Assembly: GCA_028554755.1 (NCBI GenBank) | Contig: JAPTOF010000011.1 | Location: forward strand, 1,733,501-1,797,500 | Origin: Cordia subcordata | Taxonomy: Eukaryota; Streptophyta; Magnoliopsida; Boraginales; Cordiaceae | Reading direction: 5' to 3' | Length of the DNA stretch: 64,000 nt | Shown: positions 12,109 through 23,605 of the stretch, piece by piece | How the letters are laid out: the number at the start of each line of letters is the position of its first letter | How positions within the stretch are numbered: the stretch's first letter is position 1 | Notes under the pieces: model-generated | Told to the model about the DNA's origin: nothing | Database searches by the model: none | The model's input: only the letters and a program-made list of their open reading frames with translations | Program-made: the position numbers and the translations under genes

Positions 12109-13994
12109 TGGTGCGTCTTTCATGTCCAAGCTCTAAAAGACCCGCAAGCGTACAGATCGTGAAATATAGTGTGTACAAGTGCGGGTGTCAAACCACAGGG
12201 AGGCGTGAATAATGTGGGTGAATTCTATGCTTGGTGTTCTAGAAAGTGCCAAAAAGAAAGATATAAACTAGACATATTTTTGGGGTTTTGGATTATCGGG
12301 AGCTCTAGGTAAAGGAAATAAAACTAAACTATGAATATGAAAAATGGGAACACAAGTTGGTCAAGAGGGAACTAACAATTGAGAAGGGGTTAGGGTGACT
12401 TCAACTTATGAATGGGTAATTCTATACTCAAATGCTATGGGATTAAGGGATGATGGCTAACTATCATGAGTGCTCTTAACTAGGTTGCTAGTTAGTGTCC
12501 TAATTTCCCCCTAGGACTCGGTGCGGGTCCATCCCTAGGCGGCGCCTCCTAGAGCTACGATGTGGTCCTTATGACCTAGGGCCTCAAGAGTGACTAACTA
12601 ACTTCCTAGGTGACTTAGAATGAACCTACCTTAGTACCTAAACCTTTGGCTGGATTTAAAGCCAAGACCTAGTGTTGCTAAGGTCGACTAAACCTATCCG
12701 AAAACCTATTGGCTCGATTTAAAGCCAAAGGAGACTCAGTCTAGACTAGCCCTAAATTACACTTCGTCATTCTAAGGTCACTACAACAAGATTTGACTTG
12801 CTAGTGCGTTCATACATGTTCAAGGCCAAGGTGCTCATGAATAATGGAACCTATTCAACTACCAAACATTGTCATGTTCAGTTCGCACCATTAGAAGCAA
12901 TTAACAACCAACATGTGTGCTTTGTTGAAGTTATACCCATTACTAGGCATGCAAATATACAAATAGAAATGAATATAAGCATTATCCACTTCATATCATC
13001 CATATATAAACACATAGACATGATTATAACATGGATTAGATGTGTTTAGTAACAAATAAAATTCAATGTATACACATGTTACTCATCTAGACATTTTATC
13101 AAACACTTAGACATGAATGAGAAAATACCTATTTGAACAAGAGAATTCAAAACATGTATATATATATATATTCAGCCGTCACATCCCATATCATAAGAGT
13201 ATATAGTTAACCCATTACATAATCTGAATCACCCTATACAAATCTACTCAATCATAATAGGAAATAGAATGAAAGAGAGATAATGAAGCTTCCCTTTCAT
13301 CCTAGCTAAACTTGTACAAAGCTTTTGAGCAAACTTGATTCCAAATGTTTGAACCCTCCAAATCAAGCTTGGCTCTTAATGAGAAATGTGTGAAAAGTGT
13401 GTGTGAAGTGGGCGGGATCTAGGATTAAGTGTGTGAGAATTTTAGGTGTGAAGTGTGTGTTAGTCCTCCTTTTTCTGCAGAATCGGGCCCTATTTATATG
13501 TTCTCAGCATATTGCCGATCGACCGTCTAGGTCGACCGACTTCTGGACCTAGCTGGACCGGCTTTTTAATGATGCTCTCTGGACTGGTTAGGTCAACCGG
13601 CTCTGGAGGGGTGGTCGTCCAACTATTTTTGGCACCTCTCTGGAGTGGCCGGTCGACCTAGCCAGTCGACCGGCTCTTTTTCCTTGGTTGTCCGGCTGAC
13701 TTTCTTCCTCCATTCTTTGTCTTTTCAGCCTCCAGTCTTCTCTCTTAGACTCGTGCATTTCCCATCTTCATCACCTTTCATCGTCCAATCTCGATCTTAA
13801 CCCAAAGTTCACCTAAATCATTGAAAACAAGCAATGTGTGTAGCAATTTGTCTCTTAAACTCGATATGTACATTTGTTTATGCTTAAGCCTATTTTTATC
13901 AAAAGCACTACACTAATACATCATTATGAGCACTCAACACCTCTAAAATATAGGTAAATGATAATGCAAACACACACAAAAACACAACACATCA
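12109..13994 (-). repeat. 5' LTR of element A
   Basis: This LTR is 1886 bp, starts TGATGTG and ends CACCA on the minus strand, and pairs with 2812-4675. The TATA-like CATATAAATA is at 13491-13500. Upstream of it (13515-13680) lies the fullest GTCGACC motif cluster of this family, with about 40 bases more than the 3' LTR. Confidence 0.93.
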
Positions 13995-13999
13995 GAGTT
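13995..13999. repeat. Target-site duplication GAGTT, right copy
   Basis: It matches 2807-2811 and marks the right edge of element A. Confidence 0.93.
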
Positions 14000-15178
14000 T
14001 CATTAGATTTACCCGCTATGGTAAAGGCCTTGACAAATAAGTTAGATCAATTCATTTCCTTGTCTATTTCATCCCACGGTCATAGGACTAGTTCCGTAGG
14101 TTCTTTCTCTGCCCTTTTGGTTGTTGAGGTTTGTGCATTATGTTTTGAACCGTCTCATGAGACCGCAGCTTGCCCTTTAACATCCCAGTTTCTCAAGTTT
14201 ATGAAGGTGCAAGTGTGTGCTACTCAAGGTTATTCTTGTGAGTACAATCCATACTCAAGCACATATAATCCAGGTTAGAGGGACAACCCAAAATTTTCTT
14301 GGAGGCAAGGTCAGCATGAATCTTCTTCTACCCAACCCTAAGTCCTACTCCAGCAGGGACCCCGTTCTGCTAATCCTCTAGGGTTTTACCATGTCAATCA
14401 ACCTAGGCTTCCTTGTGCTCCTTAACTACCAGTACTCCCTGCTCCTTCTAGTAGCCAGTCTCCTAGCAATGATGTAATGGAGTTAATGCAATTTATTCAG
14501 AATCAACAACAGGCATTAGCTAGTCAGTAGTAGGAGCTAGCTGATAATAGGCAAGAGATGGCTAGCTATAGGGGGTAGATGGCTAGGTTTGAAGCACAAT
14601 TAAGGCAGATTGCCATGTAGTTGAGAACTAGAGACCTCAGGAAATTGCCTTCTCAACCGGACGTGAACCCTAGAGTCTAGTCCTGTTCCTCCACCGATAC
14701 CACTTATCCCCCTCAGGCCCAGGGTAAGGCTATCACCACTCTTAGGAGTGGTAGGATAGTGGATAATCAGGTGGGAGTTGACTTTGTAGTGCCTACACCT
14801 AGTGGTCTATCCGAGTCTAGAGAGCCACATAGTAGCCCTATTGAGAAAGATTCTAGAGAGGGTCCTATTGAGAGAGTTGAGCCTATTAGAGACCATGGAG
14901 AGAGTAGTACTTTTTGCCCCTATCGGGAGGGAAAGGAGCCCATTGATGATTCCTATGTGTCTAGAGGTGTTGCACCTAGAGTTTGCCTCCCATCCACTTT
15001 AGAAAGGCCTAAACCTAGTGAGGATTCTAGGTTTTTCAAGATCTTAAAGCATCTTAAGGACCTTAAGGTAAATCTTCCTTTAATAGATGCGATTCTTTCC
15101 ATTCCCTCCTATTCTAAGTTCTTCAAAGACCTTTGTACTCGGAAGCATAGGTCATCAAACATTTCTAAGAAGGTGAGG
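14000..15178 (+). pseudogene. gag of element B, part 2, and linker to protease
   Basis: The frame interrupted at 2811 resumes here with SLDLPA..ALTNKLDQF. A CCHC knuckle (CALCFEPSHETAAC) is intact near 14130-14175. The YNPYSSTYNPG stretch, a stretch with clustered stops (14450-14640), the TTLRSG linker and an open 140-codon frame (14759-15178, ending in SNISKKVR) follow. Its counterpart in A is 9760-10960. It is cut at 15178 by block C and continues at 27258 with the protease. Confidence 0.87.
15174..15178. repeat. Target-site duplication TGAGG, left copy (block C)
   Basis: TGAGG precedes the LTR at 15179 and recurs at 27253-27257. Deleting the block and one copy restores the sequence seen uninterrupted in element A. 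Confidence 0.93.
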
Positions 15179-16817
15179 TGATACCGCTATTTGAGCACAA
15201 GCCTAAATAGCCCGCAAGTGCACGGGACGTGTGTAGTACAGTGTGTGCAAGTGCGGGGTCGAATCCATAGGAAGGCTACCTTAGTTTAGTCTCTATGTGC
15301 TCAGGTGCCTAAAACTAGCCACATGCGTGTGTGTACTTAATTTGCGATGGAAGGGAGCTCGGAAAAAGGAAAATAAAAACTAATCTATGGAGGAACTTAA
15401 GGGAGCCAAACTAAGAAAGAAACACTACTAAAGAAGAAGGGGACCTAGGGCGATTGCATTGCAACAAGACTTGGGCTATGATAACAGATGATGTCTATCC
15501 AAGGCTCGGGACTTCTATTGTCGTTGTGTTGATCGGGGGCTCTCTTAACCAATACTAGTGGCTCAACCCGTTAGCTGGATTTAAAGCTAAGGGCCAATCC
15601 CTCCTAGCCTACGCAATCCGTGCTTAGAACTTATCCGCCTGGCTGGATTTAAAGCCAAGGACTAGTACCTAAACACTACGTGACATTAAGGCTTGATTAA
15701 CCAACACTAACGCGGGTGAGGGATACTCTAGTCTAGGTTAACTTATCCGCTTGGCTGGATTTAAAGCCAAGGACTAGCACCTAAACTCGACTAAGCATAG
15801 CATATAACCTATTAGCTGGATTTAAAGCTAAAGCCTACTTTACTAAGCAAAGCCACGAGATTAAGCACAATCACATCACCCATATAAGTAGATAAGAGCA
15901 TTTGAAGCACAAATAACACATGCATATTCACTTAGGCATTTTAACAAACACATAGACATGTTTGATTTCCAATACATAGACATATTGATTCATGCCATAA
16001 ATTTATGTAAATAAACATGTATTAAGAGCCAAAGATCTACACAAATCCATTATTCAAAGCCCTAATCTAATATACAATAACAATCAACCCTAAATCTAGC
16101 CTAATCTAGCAACATATTTACAAGAAATAGAGAAAGAACAAGAAGAACTTCCCTAAATTCTTGCTTTCAAATCCGTACAAATCCTTCAAATCTTTGTTTA
16201 ATGCTTCAATCTTAGCTTGGTGTGGGGTTTAGATGGTGGTTTAGAGTGTTTTGTGAAGTGGGTAAAGGGTTAGGGTTTATTAGGATTTTAGAAATAAAAG
16301 TTTCCCCCTTGAAAATGAGCAGAAACGAGCTTTTTATGGATTTCTTCAGCTCACAGCTGGTCAACCTAGCCGGTTGACCGGCTCCTCTTTCTTGCTCGAC
16401 CGGCTTAAATCATAATGCTCTTTGGAATGGCTGGTCGACCTAGCTGGTCGACCGGCTTCTTGAGGAACTCGACCGGCTTCAAATCTTTTATTCTTTGGAG
16501 CGGCCGGTCAACCTAAACGGTCGACTGGCTCTTCTTCTAAGTCGATCGGCTGGATCAGAATGATCTCTTCTTTATTTCTTTTCTTCCGGTCTTCATCCGT
16601 TAGCTCATTTCTTCCTCGCATAAGCTTGAACCCTTCCAAAACACTCCTAAAACATGGAATATAACACTTAGTATAGTATTTATGCACTTAAATACATTAT
16701 GTACAAATATTAACAAATGTGCATAAACTTTGTACTAAGTGCACTCAATTATACTCTAAACACCCTTAAATGTGCATGCAAAAACTAGATGCAAACACGC
16801 ACAAATGACACGCATCA
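15179..16817 (-). repeat. LTR 1 (3'-most) of block C
   Basis: It is 1639 bp. The TATA-like CATAAAAAGC (minus) lies near 16331-16340, with about eight GTCGACC-type motifs upstream (16358-16556). Four TTGGCTGGATTTAAAGCCAA-type units occur at about 15572, 15638, 15752 and 15809. Confidence 0.92.
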
Positions 16818-16850
16818 CACCCCCAAACCTACCCTTTGCTTGTCCTCAAG
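16818..16850 (-). other. Purine tract and hairpin, C copy 1
   Basis: On the minus strand a GCTTGAGGACAAGC hairpin is followed by AAAGGGTAGGTTTGGGGGTG against LTR 1. A second hairpin/G-tract of the same type is at about 17782-17815. Confidence 0.8.
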
Positions 16851-18360
16851 CAAGCCTATATGAAGTCTATCCTCATACTTTTCAAAGAGTTGCCAATTGC
16901 ATTGACTTGTTATCTTTTCGCATCCAAGGGGTGCAAGGGGTCATTCCTTTCATTTAAGGGCTTCCCTAGTCTTTTTTAGATCCTCCTTTCAATCACACGG
17001 GGTCTCACACCTCTTGGGAATGTCACCAAGTAGCTAGAACCACCACAAACTTAGGATTCCAACTCACGCACTCAAGATGTTGATACTTCATGCTCTATCA
17101 ACTAACATGGCCTTCCAATATGCATTTAGCCCCAAAGATACAAGAAAGAGAAGATACATCACAATGGCTCACATTTACGTAAGAGCCTTATCCACAATAC
17201 ATAAAAATAAACAAAAGAGATACTTGTGTCAAATTGACATTATGTCACTTGACACTTATTCAACATACTTAACTTTTCAATTTTTTTGTTGCCTTTTGGC
17301 TTTTTCTATTTTTTTATCATTTTTTTTTATTTTTGCATTTTTCATTTTTTTTGCACTTTTTCTCAATACATAAATGGAACAAAAAAAAAAAGGAAAAAGA
17401 AGAGGCTAAGGCACACTAAAAGAACCAATCAAGAAATGGGCACTCATATCGACAACCCTTTAAAAACATTTTTTTTTTCCAACCAAGTTGTGGGGAAACT
17501 ACAAGGTGCATTCATAGAAATGCTCACTCCCCACTGTTTTCAAAAGGAATCTCTTCGAAGTCTAGGTCATACCCCACACTCTATTTACTCCCCACAATAC
17601 ATCCTCATCTTCTCCAATCAATTAAGTCAATAGCAAAAGCCAACTCTCCAACCAACGTGGAGATAAACCAACTCAAAATATGCAAAAAAAAATGAAAATT
17701 TTGAACACATTTTAAGCAAAAATAAGATATGGCAAGCAAATCTATCCCAGATATGATATAAACAACAAATAAGCAACCACACCCCCAAGCCTAAACTTTG
17801 CTTGCCCTCAAGCAAAAATTCACAAAGCCACACGACAAGTAATCAACATGAAACACATATGGGGAATGCAGAGAGGGATAGATAAGGACAAGTAAAAGAT
17901 GGATAGATACAACCTTGTTTCCATGTAATCCGCAAATGGCAAAGACAATCTAATGATCTACTAGCCTCTATCTTTTGTGGAAAGCACTAATGCTCAAAAA
18001 AACAAAGAAGAGATTAGAAGATATGTTATGCAAGCTCACATTGATATTTGAAATGACAAACAAGGATGTAAACACAGGGTACGGGATTGATGCACAAATG
18101 AAGGAAAGGAGCAAGAACAAGCAAGGGAGTAAAAATCTAACCTACTAAGAATGAAAATAAACAAAAGAAAGCCTAAAATATAAAAAGGTAAGATAAACAA
18201 AAGCAATCTAATCTATTATGTATAAAGCAAGAATAAGTACAAGAAAACTAATCTACTATATACAAAGGCAAAGGCAAATAAATACAAGAAAATCAAGAAA
18301 AATATGAACAAGCCTAGGGTGCCTCCTAGTAGTGCTGGATTTAACGCGTCAAGCTAGGCG
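16851..18360 (-). other. 3' region of C copy 1 (non-coding)
   Basis: About 1.5 kb lies between the ORF and the purine tract. It holds T/A-rich low complexity (17285-17400), a second hairpin plus G-tract (about 17782-17815) and a CTAGG-AGGCAC-CCTAG hairpin (18312-18335) right after the ORF stop. It is organised like the 3' regions of A, B and D. Small frames on either strand look like low-complexity shadows. Confidence 0.7.
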
Positions 18361-18366
18361 CCAATG

Positions 18367-20316
18367 TTAGAGTAAAACATGTTTAAAGTTGCGTGGCACA
18401 AATTGCCGGATAATCATCAAAGCACATAACATAGAAGGAAAAGGGTCATACACTAAACGTTGGGGCAATGAATGCATGATGCACCCTTTTTCAAGATCCC
18501 ACCCTAAAATATCAAATGAATGCGCAAGTGTGGAATGAAGCATTCTCAAACGTGAAAAATCATGTCCCGCTTGCTCTTTAATTAGCCACCCCAATGCCTT
18601 CTTCTCATATTCAAGGGCTAGGAACACGCTTTCCCCATAGGTCAAAGATAGGTCTAACGCATGCAACATGGGAAATGTGCTTTCTAACCCTAGATTAAAA
18701 TGTTCTATGCATGAAGGCACAAACGTGAGCTCCAAAAAGAGAGACTCAATGGAATGGGAAAGACGGGGTGGAATGACATTTGGAGCAAAAGGAGCAACGA
18801 TATAGGAAGTGGATGTACTACACTCTTCTTCTCCACAAGATATAACATGATCAAGCCTAGGTCGTTCTAACTCCTCACGAAGGGTGGATTCGATCTTAAT
18901 GGGCTTCATTTCCATCAATGATTCATCAAACATCCAAAAAGACCCATAGATCATTCTTTTAAGCACACCAATTTCTTTTTTATGTGTCTTCTTAGAGTTG
19001 TTATTCTCTTCAACATTGTGATTCTTAACTCTAAGAGACTTATCATCTAAAACCTCCGAAATTGATGTCTTGTTTTTCCCAATGCATGACATTAAACCTT
19101 CACTAGCTATAGTCTCTTTAAATTCATCAATACATTCATCACTAGTGGGTGCCATTTCGCCATCATGCTTTTCATAAGGGGTAGACACTAATGGAGGGGG
19201 CAATAGGGACTCCACGGATTCCTCATCATGTTTGCATGAATGCTCAAGGGGAGAATGTGCGCTAAACTCCCTAAATGCCGACTCGGAATGCAATTGAGTA
19301 CTATCGACACAAGACTCAACCTCCATGTGTACGGAATGTGTGGGATGAGGAGAAAGAAAAAGCTCATGTGACTCAATGGGAGACGTTGAAAGCTTAAGAG
19401 GATAGGATACTACTTCCTCTAAAACATAATCACAAGAGTCATCAAGAACCAAGTTATCATTAATCTTATCTTCATCCTCACTACAAGATGTTATCTCTCC
19501 ATCAACCTCTCTTTCTAGTTGTCTCTCCCATACATCATCATTTCCACCCCTAGTCACTTCATCGTTAGGTCTCATCTCTATCCCTTCAACTCGTTCTAAA
19601 GGTATCTCAACATTCTCACTCATGAGTTGCACACTCTCAACCACTCTCTCCAAGGACACACCAAAAGATTTGGTGTCTCGCTTCAAACTCTCAAGTTGTT
19701 CTTGGTTAGATTGGATGAGGGATAAGAGATAGTCAAGTGTTTCCTCTTGAGAAGAAAACCTAAAAGAAGAGGGCTCAACCGAGTGAAAAAGGTAGTCATT
19801 TTGAAAATCATTTTGCACATAACCATAAAAAAACTCGGGAGAGGAATGGGTGGGAAAAGAAGGTGTTGGAGGTGGACAATCGAAACTAGAAGGTGAATGG
19901 AATAAAGAGTCATCTTGACCCTATTGTGAAAATGCAAGATGTTGCTCCCTAGAATCATGATAACTAGATGTAGATGCATGCATGGGCGTATGATTGCTAG
20001 GGGCATAGGGCATTGCATGCAATCAGGAATGAGGGTGGAAGGTGGGACAATCATTAGGAAAATGAGCACGGCTTCCACAATGATTGCAATAACAAGAATA
20101 TGCATCCCTATAGTCATGATTACTAAATGAAGATGCATGAGATGTTGCATGACTATATTGGTCATTAGTAGCACTAACCCTAGGTGGGGAATTCTCGTGA
20201 GGATAGAAAACTGTAGGATGCATGAAACTTCCACACAAACGACATGCATAAGAGACACGTTCGGGTGGTGGGGAAGAGGATACTAGTGACCACTAAGAAG
20301 CATTAGGATCGGTCAT
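18367..20316 (-). pseudogene. C copy 1: double zinc-knuckle ORF, broken by three stops
   Basis: One frame of about 650 codons runs from an ATG at 20314-20316 to a stop at 18367. It has in-frame stops in its N-terminal third (after MTDPNAS, after TFHPHS, and in AFSQ.GQDD), after which 480-odd codons are open. Near the N-terminus is CRLCGSFMHPTVFY, a first CCHC knuckle whose last Cys is Tyr here. CNHCGSRAHFPNDC, a complete C-x2-C-x4-H-x4-C, follows. A Pro/Ser/His-rich segment, a possible helical stretch (EETLDYLLSLIQSNQEQLESL), an acidic middle and a conserved hydrophobic C-terminus complete it. I recognise no polymerase or capsid domain. Knuckles suggest RNA binding like nucleocapsid; the rest has no assigned function. 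Confidence 0.82.
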
Positions 20317-20530
20317 ATTCAATGAATCACAAGTAAAACCTATTCACAATCAATTTTTTTTTAATTAATTTTTTTAATTTTTTTTTCGAGAGAATTTTTT
20401 TAAAATTTTTTTTATAGTTTTTGAAAATAGAAAGCAAGTAAAGATAGTGCACACGCAAGCAACCAATCGCAAACACAAAAGCACACAAAGAACCAATACC
20501 GTGCCTCCTCGGCAAACGGCACCAAGAACT
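20317..20530 (-). other. Leader and decayed primer site of C copy 1
   Basis: The primer site (20506-20523) reads CCTCGGCAAACGGCACCA on the + strand. That is the tRNA-Asp 3' end with one insertion and substitutions. The leader beside it is A/T homopolymer-rich (20347-20420). Confidence 0.75.
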
Positions 20531-22059
20531 CAATACTGCTATTTGAGCACAAGCCTAAATAGCCCGCAAGTGCACGGGATGTGTGTAGTACAGTGTGTGC
20601 AAGTGCGGGGTCGAATCCACAGGGAGGCTACCTTAGTTTAGTCTCTATGTGCTCGGGTGCCTTAAACTAGCCACGTGCGTGTATGTACTTACTTTGGGAT
20701 GAAAGGGAGCTCGGAAAAGGGAAAATAAAAACTAATCTATGAAGGAACTTAAGGGAGCCAAACTAAGGAAGGAAACACTAATAAAGAAGAAGGGGACCTA
20801 GGGCGATTGCATTGCAACAAGACTTGGACTATGATAACAGATGATGTCTATCTAAGGCTCGGGACTTCTATTGTCGTTGTGTTGATCGGGGGCTCTCTTA
20901 ACCAATAATAGTGGTTCAACCCATTAGCTGGATTTAAAGCTAAGGGCCAATCCCTCCTAGCCTACGCAATCCGTGCTTAGAACTTATCCTCTTGACTTGA
21001 TTTAAAGCCAAGGACTAGCACCTAAACACTACGTGACATTAAGGCTCGATTAACCAACACTAACGCGGGTGAGGGATGCTCTAGTCTAGGTTAACTTATC
21101 CGCTTGGCTGTATTTAAAGCCAAGGACTAGCACCTAAACTCGACTAAGCATAGCATGTAACCTATTAGCTGGATTTAAAGCTAAAGCTTACTCTACTAAG
21201 CAAAGCCACGAGATTAAGCACAATCACATCACCCATATAAGTAGATAAGAGCATTTGAAGCACAAATAACACATGCATATTCACTTAGGCATTTTAACGA
21301 ACACATAGACATGTTTGATTTCTAATACATAGACATATTGAATCACGCCATAAATTTATGTAAATAAACATGTATTAAGAGCCAAAGATCTACACAAATC
21401 CATTATTCAAAGCCCTAATCTAATATACAACAACAATCAACCCTAAATCTAGCCTAATCTAGCAACATATTTACAAGAAATAGAGAAAGAACAAGAAGAA
21501 CTTCCTTAAATTCTTGCTTCCAAATCCGTACAAATCCTTTAAATCTTTGTTTAATGCTTCAATCCTAGCTTGGTATGGGATTTAGATGGTGGTTTAGGGG
21601 GTATTGTGAAGTGGGTAAAGGGTTAGGGTTTATTAGGATTTTAGAAATAAAAGTTTCCCCCTTGAAAATGAGCAGAAACGAATGGCCGGTCGACCGGCTT
21701 CTTGAGGAACTCGACCGGCTTCAAATCTTTTATTTTCTGGAGCGGCCGGTCGACCGTCTAGGTCGACTGGCTCTTCTTCTAAGTCGACTGGCTGGATTAG
21801 AATGATCTCTTCTTTATTTCTTTTCTTCCGGTCTTCATCCGTTAGCTCATTTCTTCCTAGCATAAGCTTGAACCCTTCCAAAACACTCCTAAAACATGGA
21901 ATATAACACTTAGTATAGTATTTATGCACCTAAATGCATTATGTACAAATATTAACAAATATGCATAAACTTTGTACTAAGTGCACTCAGTTATATTCTA
22001 AACACCCTTAAATTTGCATGCAAAAACTAGATGCAAACACGCACATATGACACACATCA
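20531..22059 (-). repeat. LTR 2 (central, shared) of block C
   Basis: It is 1529 bp. Compared with LTR 1 a deletion near 21680 removes the TATA-like CATAAAAAGC and the nearest motif copies. About five GTCGACC motifs remain (21680-21792). Its outer edge begins CAATACTG where the others have TGATACCG, so this end is also mutated. Confidence 0.9.
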
Positions 22060-23600
22060 CACCCCCAAACCTACCTTTTGCTTGTCCTCAAGCAATCCTA
22101 AATGAAGTCTATCCTTATGCTTTTCAAAGAGTTGCCAATTGCATTGACTTGTTATCTTTTCGCGTCCAAGGGGTACAAGGGGTCATTTCTTTCATGTAAG
22201 GGCTTCCCTAGTCTTTTTCAGATCCTCCTTTCAATCACACGGGGTCTCATACCTCTTCGGAATGTCACCAAGTAGCTAGAGCCACCACAAATTTAGGATT
22301 CCAACTCACGCACTCGAGATGTTGATACTTCGTGCTCTATCAACTAACATGGCCTTCCAATATGCACTTAGCCCCAGAGATACAAGAAAGAGAACATACA
22401 TTACAATGGCTCACATTTACGTAAGAGCCTTATCCATAATACATAAAAATAAACAAAAGAGATACTTGTGTCAAATTGACATTATGTCACTTGGCACTTA
22501 TTCAACATACTTCACTTTTCAATATTTTTGTTGCCTTTTGGCTTCTTCTCTTTTTTTTTAATCATTTTTTTATTTTTGCTTTTTTTTTTTGCACTTTTTC
22601 TCAATACATAAATAGAACAAAAAAAAAAGGAAAAAGAAGAGGCTAAGGCACACTAAAAGAACCAATCAAGAAATGGGCACTCATATCAACAAACCTTTAA
22701 AAACAGTTTTTTTTTTCCAACCAAGTTGTGGGGAAACTACAAGGTGCATTCATAGAAATGTTCACTCCCCACTGTTTTCAAAAGGATTCTCTTCGAAGTC
22801 TAGGTCATACCCCACACTCTATTTACTCCCCACAATACATCCGCATCTTCTCCAATCAATTAAATCAATAGCAAAAGCCAACTCTCCAACCAACGTGGAG
22901 ATAAACCAACTCAAAATATGCAAAAAAATGAAAAATTTGAACACATTTTAAGCAAAAATAAGATATGGCAAGCAAATCTATCCCAGATATGATATAAACA
23001 ATAAATAAGCAACCGCACCCCCAAACCTAAACATTTCTTGCCCTCAAGCAAAAAATCACAAAGCCACAAGACAAGCAATCAACATGAAACACATATGGGG
23101 AATGCAGAGAGGGATAGATAAGGACAAGTAAAAGATGGATAGATACAACCCTGTTTCCATGTAATCTGCAAATGGGAAAGACAATCCAATGATCTACTAG
23201 CCTCTATCTTTTGTGGAAAGCACTAATGCTCAAAAAACAAAGAAGAGATTAGAAGATATGCTATGCAAGCTCACATTGATATTTGAAATGATGAACAAGG
23301 ATGTAAACACGAGGTAAGGGATTGATGCACAAATGAAGGAAAGGAGCAAGAACAAGCAAGGGAGTAAAAATCTAACCTACTAAGAATGAAAATAAACAAA
23401 AGAAAGCCTAAAATATAAAAAGGTAAGATAAACAAAAGTAATCTAATCTATTAGGTACAAAGCAAGAATAAGTACAAGAAAACTAATCTACTATATACAA
23501 AGGCAAAGGCAAATAAATACAAGAAAATCAAGAAAAATATGAACAAGCCTAGGATGCCTTCTAGTAGCGCTGGATTTAACGCCTCCAGCTTGGCGCCAAT
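22060..23600 (-). other. Purine tract and 3' region of C copy 2
   Basis: The hairpin/purine tract (22060-22095) adjoins LTR 2. The second G-tract copy (about 23023-23052) and the post-ORF hairpin (23549-23571, CTAG-AAGGCAT-CCTAG) sit as in copy 1. T-rich and A-rich runs occupy 22545-22630. Confidence 0.7.
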
Positions 23601-23605
23601 GTTAG

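Larger units (their letters stand above)
2812..13994 (-). mobile_element. Ty3/gypsy element A, complete, inserted in B
   Basis: This is an 11.2-kb LTR retrotransposon on the minus strand, complete in outline. It has LTRs at 12109-13994 (5') and 2812-4675 (3'), a tRNA-Asp primer site at 12086-12102, then gag, protease, RT, RNase H and integrase, a long 3' untranslated region and a polypurine tract at 4676-4712. A perfect GAGTT duplication flanks it. The domain order (integrase after RNase H) makes it Ty3/gypsy, and the tRNA-Asp primer recalls the Athila/Tat branch. Stops and frameshifts in gag, RT and integrase make it inactive, but it is clearly younger than B. Confidence 0.95.

Noticed and set aside
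16355..16560. CRISPR-like repeat array from the spaced GTCGACC units
   Set aside because: The units are imperfect, spacing is irregular and there are no unique spacers of constant length. It lies in an LTR promoter of a plant genome.
19683..20258. 191-codon Met/His/Leu-rich ORF in C copy 1 (and 24915-25535 in copy 2)
   Set aside because: It lies in a different frame of the zinc-knuckle ORF on the same strand. Its composition is that of an out-of-frame shadow.
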